Of a DNA stretch of 17,610 bases, positions 1-5,026 are shown piece after piece. Source of the stretch: DASXTK01 sp036505485 (GTDB taxonomy: Bacteria > Actinomycetota > Acidimicrobiia > Acidimicrobiales > VFJN01). The notes under the pieces are model-generated. The model saw only the letters and a list, made by a program, of their open reading frames with translations. It had not been told where the DNA came from and made no database searches. Each line of letters starts with the position of its first letter. The stretch's first letter is position 1. The DNA lies in contig DASXTK010000052.1 in assembly GCA_036505485.1 (NCBI GenBank), forward strand, positions 1 through 17,610. The letters run 5' to 3'. A program made the position numbers and the translations under genes.

Positions 1-2
1 CC

Positions 3-203
3 GGCTGCGACATCCCCTACCCGCACTGCGCCATCGACCACACCCAGCCCTACAACAAAGACGGCGAAACCATCCAAACCAACGGCCGGCTCCGATGCCG
101 CCACCACAACCCCACAGACAACGGCTGGACACCCGAACCCGAACCCGACGACGAGGACATCAACGACGAAGACGACGAGGACGATCCCGACGACACAGGG
201 TGA
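3..203 (+). CDS. HNH endonuclease (DUF222-type), C-terminal fragment
   Basis: Open frame running in from the left edge and ending at TGA 201-203, so only the last 66 residues are visible. It holds an HNH nuclease core: the H of IDHTQPY, the N of TNGRL, and the final CRHHN, with Cys residues at GCDIPYPHC that would brace the fold. The tail after the HNH motif is almost all Asp, Glu and Pro, a common ending of actinobacterial DUF222/HNH proteins. These proteins are abundant, often multicopy, and of uncertain role, possibly mobile-element linked or defensive. The catalytic HNH residues look intact. The DUF222 part is inferred from the family, because it would lie outside the window. Confidence 0.8.
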   Translation, partial: GCDIPYPHCAIDHTQPYNKDGETIQTNGRLRCRHHNPTDNGWTPEPEPDDEDINDEDDEDDPDDTG

Positions 204-237
204 CAAGTGGGGGATTGTTCGCCTATAACTAGAACAA
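200..237 (+). promoter_or_regulatory. Leaderless promoter with overlapping GntR operator
   Basis: A GTGACA -35-like element (200-205) is followed after 18 bp by TATAACT (224-230). The expected transcription start, about 7 bases on, coincides with the ATG at 237, which indicates a leaderless mRNA. A perfect inverted repeat, ATTGTTC (214-220) and GAACAAT (232-238) with an 11-base spacer, straddles the -10 box and the start codon. TTGTTCG recurs at 241-247. This is what an autorepressor site of a YtrA-type GntR protein would look like. The operator role is inferred. Confidence 0.6.
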
Positions 238-584
238 TGCTTGTTCGGGTTGATGCGACGGCCGCTGAGGCGCTTTACCTTCAGATCGCTGCGCAGCTGC
301 GGGCGGCTATCGGGAAGGGCGATCCGGGTCCGGGGGACCAGCTGCCACCGGCGCGGGAACTGGCCGAGGGGCTGGGGGTGAACATGCATACGGTCTTGCG
401 GGCTTATGCCGAGCTGCGTGATGAGGGGTTGGTCGAGATGCGGCGGCGGCGGGGGGTCATCGTCCAGGACACCGGTCCGGGTCGGGCCCGGCTGATCGAT
501 CTTGTGCGCCGAGCTACCGCCGAGGCCCGTCGGCAGGGACTCGAGTCCCGAGACCTGCAGCATCTCGTGGCGGAGGTCTGGTGA
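237..584 (+). CDS. GntR family transcriptional regulator (YtrA/YhcF-like)
   Basis: A 115-residue DNA-binding protein made of a winged helix-turn-helix with almost nothing after it. The GntR signature is plain: LYLQIAAQLRAAI, then GDQLPPARELAEGLGVN, then TVLRAYAELRDEGLVEMRRRRGVIV. The short C-terminal tail places it in the YtrA-like group rather than the FadR or HutC groups. I chose ATG 237 because a promoter -10 box lies just ahead of it; an in-frame GTG at 207 would place the start upstream of that box. Its stop overlaps the next start (GTGA at 581-584), so it is translationally coupled to the DUF1648 membrane protein. GntR/DUF1648 pairs are a recurrent arrangement in which the regulator controls its own operon. 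The effector is unknown. Confidence 0.88.
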   Translation: MLVRVDATAAEALYLQIAAQLRAAIGKGDPGPGDQLPPARELAEGLGVNMHTVLRAYAELRDEGLVEMRRRRGVIVQDTGPGRARLIDLVRRATAEARRQGLESRDLQHLVAEVW

Positions 585-964
585 AGCGCAACGTGCTCTT
601 GGCGGCGACGGTGCCGCTGCTGGTGATCGCCTTCTCGATGCTGCCTTGGCTGATCTGGTGGGATCAGCTTCCCGACCAGATGGCCACCCACTGGGACCTC
701 CTGGGACGAGCCAACGGGAGCAACAGCCGCATCGTTGCCTTAGTGACGTCGATGACGCTGGCGAGCGTCGTGGTGATCGGGTGGTGCGGCTACGCCGTCA
801 GGCGGCTGCTCCGGAGGAGTGAACCCGCCTCGTCCGAGGATGCCGACTTCTGGTTCGCTGCGCTGGGCTTCAGCGGCGGCGTCCTGGCCGCCATCTCCGT
901 CGGCACCGTGTGGGTCAACGGGAACGCGTCCAGCTGGCGGAAGGTCGACCTGCCGCTGTGGTAG
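581..964 (+). CDS. DUF1648 membrane protein, N-terminal part (ends at in-frame TAG)
   Basis: A 127-residue open frame starting at GTG 581, overlapping the GntR stop. It begins like DUF1648 proteins, with a hydrophobic segment (about residues 5-27) followed by DQLPDQMATHWDLLGRANG, the family's typical DxLPxxxxxHW motif. Two more hydrophobic stretches follow (about 51-73 and 90-112). The frame ends at TAG 962-964, yet the same frame stays open to 1546 and encodes the expected second half. The full-length product would be 321 residues. DUF1648 occurs at the N-terminus of SdpI-like immunity and stress membrane proteins, but no toxin gene is visible here. Read as one gene, this is a nonsense-interrupted or recoded locus. 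Confidence 0.7.
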   Translation: MKRNVLLAATVPLLVIAFSMLPWLIWWDQLPDQMATHWDLLGRANGSNSRIVALVTSMTLASVVVIGWCGYAVRRLLRRSEPASSEDADFWFAALGFSGGVLAAISVGTVWVNGNASSWRKVDLPLW

Positions 965-970
965 CTCGGG

Positions 971-1546
971 GTGGGCCTGGCCTTGGCCGTCGGCTGCGCT
1001 CGGATCGGCCTGACCCTCGAGCGGCGCTTGCGCACGGCGCCGCCGGCGCCGCCGGCCGAGGTCCCGGTCGAGCGGATGGAGCTGGCTCCGGGGGAGCTGG
1101 CCACGTGGACGGGTACGGCTGCGGCGAACGGGGGCCTGCGTTTGGGCTTGATCGCCTTCCCCGCCTTTCTCAGCATCTGGTTCTCGGACGAGCGCATCCT
1201 GACGATCGGGTCGGTCTGCTTGGTGTTGGCGGCGCTGGGGTCGGTGCGGGTGAGCGTGGGCGCTCACGGGGTGCGGGTACGTCCAGAACTGGTGCGCTGG
1301 CCGGCGGTCCGGATCCCGCTGGCGCACATCGCCCGGGCAGAGGCCATCGACCTGCATCCGATGCGCTGGGGCGGTTGGGGCTACCGAGGCAGCCTGCGTC
1401 TGGTGCGACGCGCCGCGTGGGTGGTGCGAGGTGGCCCCGGGCTGCGGATCGAGCTCACCGACGGCGCGGTCTTCGCCGTCACCGTCGACAACGCCGTCGC
1501 GGTCCTCAACGGGCTGCTCGCGGCCGAAGCACCGACCGCGGCCTAG
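971..1546 (+). CDS. DUF1648 membrane protein, C-terminal part downstream of TAG
   Basis: Continuation of the DUF1648 frame: the preceding TAG at 962 is in the same register, and the first possible restart is GTG 971. It encodes the rest of a broken transmembrane segment (GLALAVGCARIGL), two further hydrophobic helices (about residues 58-70 and 76-90), and a soluble C-terminal domain with a PH-like strand pattern (GLRIELTDGAVFAVTVDN). GC at third codon positions remains high, so the frame is either still under selection or only recently broken. There is no convincing ribosome binding site ahead of GTG 971, which favours a single interrupted gene. The stop shares bases with the convergent gene's stop (CTAG at 1543-1546). 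Confidence 0.6.
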   Translation: MGLALAVGCARIGLTLERRLRTAPPAPPAEVPVERMELAPGELATWTGTAAANGGLRLGLIAFPAFLSIWFSDERILTIGSVCLVLAALGSVRVSVGAHGVRVRPELVRWPAVRIPLAHIARAEAIDLHPMRWGGWGYRGSLRLVRRAAWVVRGGPGLRIELTDGAVFAVTVDNAVAVLNGLLAAEAPTAA

Positions 1547-1887
1547 CCCCCTTCCGAAGTCACGTCGGCCAGATGAACTTCCTGGCCGCGGTGGGCCTTG
1601 ATGCCGTCCTCGTCGAGGATGAGGGTCTTCATCGGGTCGCCGCCGCGCCGTTCCAGGAACGCCACGACGTAGCCGAACCCCAGAGTGTGGGCCTGGCTCA
1701 GAGACCCGGTGCCCAGCTTGAACCCGTGGTAGCCCTGCTCGCCGCCGCCGGACAGGTACCACTGGCCGCCGTCCTCGCCGTCGGGCCGCTCCAGTTGGAA
1801 CGCGCCCCACTTGGTGCCCGACCGGGTGTACATCCGGTACTCGACCCCCGGGATGATCGTGTCGAAAGCGCTACTAATCGTCGGCAT
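1543..1887 (-). CDS. Hypothetical protein, 114 aa
   Basis: A 114-residue protein I do not recognise. It starts at ATG 1885-1887 with GGAG seven bases upstream on its own strand, a good ribosome binding site. It is soluble and rich in Gly, with aromatic residues spread through it (VEYRMYTRSGTKWGAF, GQWYLSGGGEQGYHGF, LGFGYVVAFLERRGG). This looks like a small beta-rich fold. There is no signal peptide and no Cys. The gene is convergent with the DUF1648 gene, the two stops sharing CTAG, and divergent from the gene starting at 1960. Codon use matches its neighbours. Confidence 0.6.
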   Translation of the reverse strand: MPTISSAFDTIIPGVEYRMYTRSGTKWGAFQLERPDGEDGGQWYLSGGGEQGYHGFKLGTGSLSQAHTLGFGYVVAFLERRGGDPMKTLILDEDGIKAHRGQEVHLADVTSEGG

Positions 1888-1959
1888 TCGCTATCTCCGT
1901 CGGGATGACCCACCTACCATCCCCTTGCTAGCAGGGAAGGCAGGAAGCGAGGCAGGATC

Positions 1960-2244
1960 GTGAAAACTTTGGCGATCACCCTGGGCGATACGACGACGGT
2001 GGTGGACGTCGTCTCCGAACGTCCGCCGCGGTGGTCGGTCAAGGGTTCGGAACCGCGGGTCCCCGGTGAGCTGTTGCGAGAGCTGTTCGACGAAGCCCGG
2101 GGGGCGGGCGTCCCCGAGACCGCGTTCATGGCACCCCGCATGTCGGCCACCGGTGACGACGGGCGACCGTGCGAGATCCCACTGTCGATCATGTCGTGGT
2201 GCGTGTTCGCCTCATTGCCCGAGGACGGGCACTCCGGCGACTGA
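1960..2244 (+). CDS. Hypothetical protein, 94 aa
   Basis: A 94-residue unrecognised protein starting at GTG 1960. Purine-rich sequence upstream (AGGAAGCGAGGCAGG) can supply the ribosome binding site. The N-terminus (MKTLAITLGDTTTVVDVVSE) predicts alternating strands, followed by a helix (GELLRELFDEARGAG). No membrane segment is seen. It is divergently arranged with the 114-aa gene across 72 bp, and it ends 9 bp before the convergent MocR gene. An antisense frame covers the same bases, but it lacks good composition and a start signal. Function is unknown, and the existence of the gene is likely rather than certain. Confidence 0.5.
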   Translation: MKTLAITLGDTTTVVDVVSERPPRWSVKGSEPRVPGELLRELFDEARGAGVPETAFMAPRMSATGDDGRPCEIPLSIMSWCVFASLPEDGHSGD

Positions 2245-2253
2245 GCGAAACCG

Positions 2254-3726
2254 TCAAACGACCACGCTGCGGCTGGTCTCCCGGGCCTCGTCCCGCGGCG
2301 AGTAATCACGCCACGCCGCGGCCAGGCGCCGGACGGTCTCCTCGAGCACCGGTGGCTCGGCGGTGAAGGGGACACGCATGTGGTCGCGGTGATCGGCGGA
2401 GGGTGACATGATCTCGCCCGGAATCACCTCGACCCCGTGGCGCAACGCCACCTGGGCGTAGGCGGCAGCGGTCCCCGACGGAATCCTGATCCACAGCGAC
2501 GGGCCACCCCGGGGGCGCCTCCACTGCCATTCGGGGAGCTGCTCGGCCAGCAACTCGCTCACCAGTTCGAGGTTGCGGCACAGCGCCGCGCAGTTGTCGA
2601 TCCGAATCTCGTCCAGATGCGGCACCAAACGAGCGGCAACCGCCTGGTCGAGCAGCGGTGAGCCCAGATCGGTCATGGCCTTGAGCTCCGCGAGCCGGGT
2701 GATCAACGGAATGGGTCCACGCAGCCAGCCGACCCGAAGCCCACCCCAGGCCGACTTGCTCAGCGAGCTCGTCGTCAGGATGGGTGCGTTGTCCGTCCCA
2801 TAGGCGGCGATGGGCGGGAGCCTCTCACTGTCGTCCAGGGCCACCTGCTCGAGGGCGTTGTCCTCGAGGACCGGAACCCGCTCGGTTGTTGCCAGCGAGG
2901 CCAGGGCCTCACGACGCCGGACGCTCATCAACGCCCCGGTGGGGTTGTGGAACGACGGCATCACGTACACCGCGCTCGGATGACGGGCGGCGACGAGGTC
3001 GCGGATGGCACCGACGTCGGCCCCGTCGTCGTCGACCGGGACCGCGGCCAGCCGGGCTCCCCGAGTCCGGAACACGTCGAGGGTTCCGGCGAAGCTGGGG
3101 GACTCGACCACGACGTCGTCACCCGGCCGAACCAGCAGCATCCCGGACAGATGCACCGCCTGCTGCGCTCCGGTGGTCACCAGCACCTGCTCGGGGGTCG
3201 TCGGCGTGCCGTCGGCCGTGAGCATGTCGGCGATGGTCTCGCGCAGCAGTGGCAACCCGGCAGGGGAGTAGCCGGTGAGCGCGAACAACTTGTCGCTGTC
3301 CTCACGGGTCACATCGGCGAGCGCCTCCGCCACCCGGGGATGGGCCGGGAACGCCGCGCACGCCAGCGAGATCAACCCACCGCTGCCCGAGATGAGCGAG
3401 CGGTAGACCGGGCTCAGGGGGACACCGCCCGCGCCCACGGGCTCAGTCCGACGCCGGCGACCACCTCGCACTCGGGTGCCGCTGCCCTGGCGACTCTCCA
3501 ACAGACCCTCGGTCCGCAGCGCGTCGTAGGCGGTGACCACCGTGGAGCGACTCACCGCCAACCGGGCCGCCAGCTCCCGCTCGGAGGGGAGGCGTTCGCC
3601 GAAGGCCAAGTGGCCGTGGTCGATGGCCTCACGGAGGGCCGCGGTGAGCTTGCGATGCAGCGGACCGGGGCCGTCCGACCACCGACCGAGGATCGATTCG
3701 ACAGTTCCGGAGCTTGTCATGTCCAT
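2254..3726 (-). CDS. MocR-type PLP-dependent regulator (GntR + class I aminotransferase domain)
   Basis: A 490-residue fusion of an N-terminal winged helix (about residues 20-88; GERLPSERELAARLAVSRSTV) and a fold-type I aminotransferase-like domain (about 110-470). Visible landmarks are YSPAGLPLLRETIA, GAQQA (187-191), HNPTG (260-264), the PLP Schiff-base Lys324 in SLSKSAWGGLRVGW, and the substrate-carboxylate Arg in HMRVPF (451). MocR proteins bind PLP or an aldimine and switch transcription of vitamin B6, GABA, taurine or transport genes, usually including a divergent neighbour. I chose ATG 3726, ten bases after GAGGG; ATG 3720 is the alternative. The longer open frame upstream to 3921 has no family-like sequence and runs through the intergenic repeats. 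No pdxST, gabT or similar target is adjacent, so the regulated pathway is unknown. Confidence 0.93.
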   Translation of the reverse strand: MDMTSSGTVESILGRWSDGPGPLHRKLTAALREAIDHGHLAFGERLPSERELAARLAVSRSTVVTAYDALRTEGLLESRQGSGTRVRGGRRRRTEPVGAGGVPLSPVYRSLISGSGGLISLACAAFPAHPRVAEALADVTREDSDKLFALTGYSPAGLPLLRETIADMLTADGTPTTPEQVLVTTGAQQAVHLSGMLLVRPGDDVVVESPSFAGTLDVFRTRGARLAAVPVDDDGADVGAIRDLVAARHPSAVYVMPSFHNPTGALMSVRRREALASLATTERVPVLEDNALEQVALDDSERLPPIAAYGTDNAPILTTSSLSKSAWGGLRVGWLRGPIPLITRLAELKAMTDLGSPLLDQAVAARLVPHLDEIRIDNCAALCRNLELVSELLAEQLPEWQWRRPRGGPSLWIRIPSGTAAAYAQVALRHGVEVIPGEIMSPSADHRDHMRVPFTAEPPVLEETVRRLAAAWRDYSPRDEARETSRSVVV

Positions 3727-3813
3727 ACCAATAATTCCCTCATTGGCACTGGAGTTGGCCTGCAATACTCGGCACGGTAGCCGGATCGAAGGCCAATGTC
3801 GACCAGTTCCAGC

Positions 3814-3846
3814 GGACCAATCCGAATTGGACCGAAGAAATGGACT
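3814..3846. promoter_or_regulatory. Candidate MocR operator repeats
   Basis: The gap between the MocR gene and the divergent small gene carries CCAAT (3817-3821) facing ATTGG (3826-3830), extended by CGG/CCG, and two direct copies TTGGACC (3827-3833) and ATGGACT (3840-3846). GGACY thus appears three times at 13-15 bp spacing. MocR dimers generally bind spaced direct or inverted repeats in the divergent promoter region, so this is the best operator candidate. It is not proven. Confidence 0.4.
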
Positions 3847-3869
3847 GATCCCGAGGAGATGTGATCGCC

Positions 3870-4055
3870 ATGTTCGAGGTGTACTGCCCGAGCCATGAAG
3901 CCGTCGTGCTGCTGACGGCACGACAGATGGAAGCGGTGCGCAGCACCCGCGACGGCCTGTTGGTCACGTGGAGATGTTGGTGTGGCCAGCGCGGGCAATC
4001 GCTCGACGGCCGTCCCGTGAACGACGACTGCACCGAGTGGTCCGAAGCGAGCTGA
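3870..4055 (+). CDS. Small zinc-ribbon-like protein, 61 aa
   Basis: A 61-residue protein with paired metal-ligand candidates: Cys6 and His9 near the N-terminus (CPSH), and Cys36 and Cys38 in WRCWCG. Between them is a segment, LLTARQMEAVRSTRDGLLVTWRC, that fits a small four-strand ribbon. Similar short proteins with an N-terminal CPxH and a later WRCxCG are common in actinobacteria and have no established role. ATG 3870 is preferred, with GAGGAG 11 bases upstream; GTG 3861 is in frame but only two bases from that element. It is divergent from the MocR gene and 24 bp ahead of a second small gene, so the pair may form an operon. Confidence 0.65.
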   Translation: MFEVYCPSHEAVVLLTARQMEAVRSTRDGLLVTWRCWCGQRGQSLDGRPVNDDCTEWSEAS

Positions 4056-4079
4056 CGAGAACCGGAAGGAGGGGACAAC

Positions 4080-4205
4080 ATGCACCATTCACTGACGAAG
4101 ACGCTCGTCGACGAAAGGCGACGCGAGCTGCGCGCTGCGGTGACCGGTCGGCGTCGCCGATGGCGCGCGTCGCGGTTCAGCGCCGTTTGGCGAAGAACCA
4201 GGTGA
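4080..4205 (+). CDS. Small Arg-rich protein, 41 aa
   Basis: A 41-residue open frame (ATG 4080 to TGA 4203-4205) preceded by AAGGAGG seven bases upstream, the best Shine-Dalgarno sequence in this part of the window. The product begins MHHSLTKTLVDERRRELR and continues with clusters of Arg (GRRRRWR), about one third Arg overall. Short basic proteins with a DRRRELR-like helix are widespread in actinobacteria and have no assigned function. It lies 24 bp after the zinc-ribbon gene. Its last 29 bases overlap the 3' end of the convergent tadA gene. Support comes from the ribosome binding site and the familiar helix; expression is not shown. Confidence 0.55.
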   Translation: MHHSLTKTLVDERRRELRAAVTGRRRRWRASRFSAVWRRTR

Positions 4206-4623
4206 GCAGGTCAGCGCTCTCGTCGGCCAGCACGCCGTCGGTCACCTCGACCTCGTGGTTCAGCCGGGGATCCGCACACAGGTTGTACAGCGAGCCACAG
4301 GCGCCGGCCTTGGGGTCGGCCGCTCCGAATGCCACCCGCTTGATCCGTGCCGCGACCAGCGCGCCAGCGCACATCGGACACGGCTCGAGCGTGACCACCA
4401 GGGTCATTCCCTCGAGCCGCCACGATCCGACGGCGCGGGCCGCGTCGCGCAGGGCCAGGATCTCGGCGTGGGCGGTGGGGTCGTCGCTGCGTTCCCGTTC
4501 GTTGTGGCGCTGGGCGATGATCGCCCCTTCGTGCAGCACGACCGCGCCCACCGGCACGTCGCCGTGCGCAGATGCTGCCGCCGCCTCTTCCAGCGCCATG
4601 CGCATCGCCTGATCGACATCCAC
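4177..4623 (-). CDS. tadA: tRNA adenosine(34) deaminase TadA
   Basis: A 148-residue zinc-dependent deaminase that converts A34 to inosine in tRNA-Arg(ACG), allowing it to read CGU, CGC and CGA. The CDA-fold motifs are complete: HAE at residues 52-54 (zinc ligand His52, proton shuttle Glu54) and PCPMCAG with zinc ligands Cys82 and Cys85. Length and the ending (LLTWFFAKRR) match bacterial TadA, so a cytosine or guanine deaminase is less likely. The start is taken as GTG 4623; ATG 4605 is an alternative, and neither has a strong Shine-Dalgarno. It is transcribed alone, toward the two small genes, overlapping the last by 29 bases. Confidence 0.93.
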   Translation of the reverse strand: MDVDQAMRMALEEAAAASAHGDVPVGAVVLHEGAIIAQRHNERERSDDPTAHAEILALRDAARAVGSWRLEGMTLVVTLEPCPMCAGALVAARIKRVAFGAADPKAGACGSLYNLCADPRLNHEVEVTDGVLADESADLLTWFFAKRR

Positions 4624-5026
4624 GGGCGGCGAAGTTAGTGCCTCACCAGCGCCGCGATGTCGGCCTGGGTGGTTATTGCCGCAGAACTGACGCGCTCATT
4701 GCACTAGAGATGCATGCCTAACTCGCGGATATTTCATTACGGTCTGTTGACAGACCTGCCGTCGAGGCTCACTATTGGGTGCGAATAGTGGGGGTTCTGA
4801 GAAGGGCGAACCCACATCACTGCGTGGTTCACCTGGGGAGGGTTCCGTTTCGCGTTCATGTATCGCTGGCTTTGTCGCGCCTGAATAGCATTTGACAGAT
4901 TGGCTCGCCAGCGCCCAGTGCTCCCACTAATAGCGCAAATAAGTGCGCGGCTAGTGACCGGTAGGCACTCCATCGCACAGCGTGGTGCCTGGCCTCCTCC
5001 CGGTCCAGCCATAGGGGGAGGGCAAC
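4624..5026. other. Non-coding stretch with three consecutive hairpins
   Basis: About 400 bases with no convincing gene, and lower GC than the surroundings. Three inverted repeats lie close together: GGTCTGT/ACAGACC at 4741-4756 with a 2-base centre, CACTATT/AATAGTG at 4770-4790 with a 7-base loop, and GGGTTC/GAACCC at 4792-4813. TTGACA occurs at 4747-4752 and 4892-4897, but neither has a good -10 box at 16-18 bp. The 3' end supplies GGGGGAGGG, the peroxidase ribosome binding site. It may hold the peroxidase promoter and an operator or a structured leader. Confidence 0.5.

Noticed and set aside
962..964. TAG read as pyrrolysine
   Set aside because: No Pyl machinery is visible, and DUF1648 proteins have no reason to carry Pyl in a membrane segment. 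Nonsense mutation or sequence error is simpler.
740..1810. 356-codon minus-strand frame opposite the DUF1648 gene
   Set aside because: Arg/Pro/Gln-rich shadow overlapping two better-supported genes on either strand.
4858..4884. Eight-codon leader peptide ATG to TGA before the peroxidase gene
   Set aside because: The Shine-Dalgarno-like sequence is too far upstream, and there is no run of regulatory codons or attenuator next to it.
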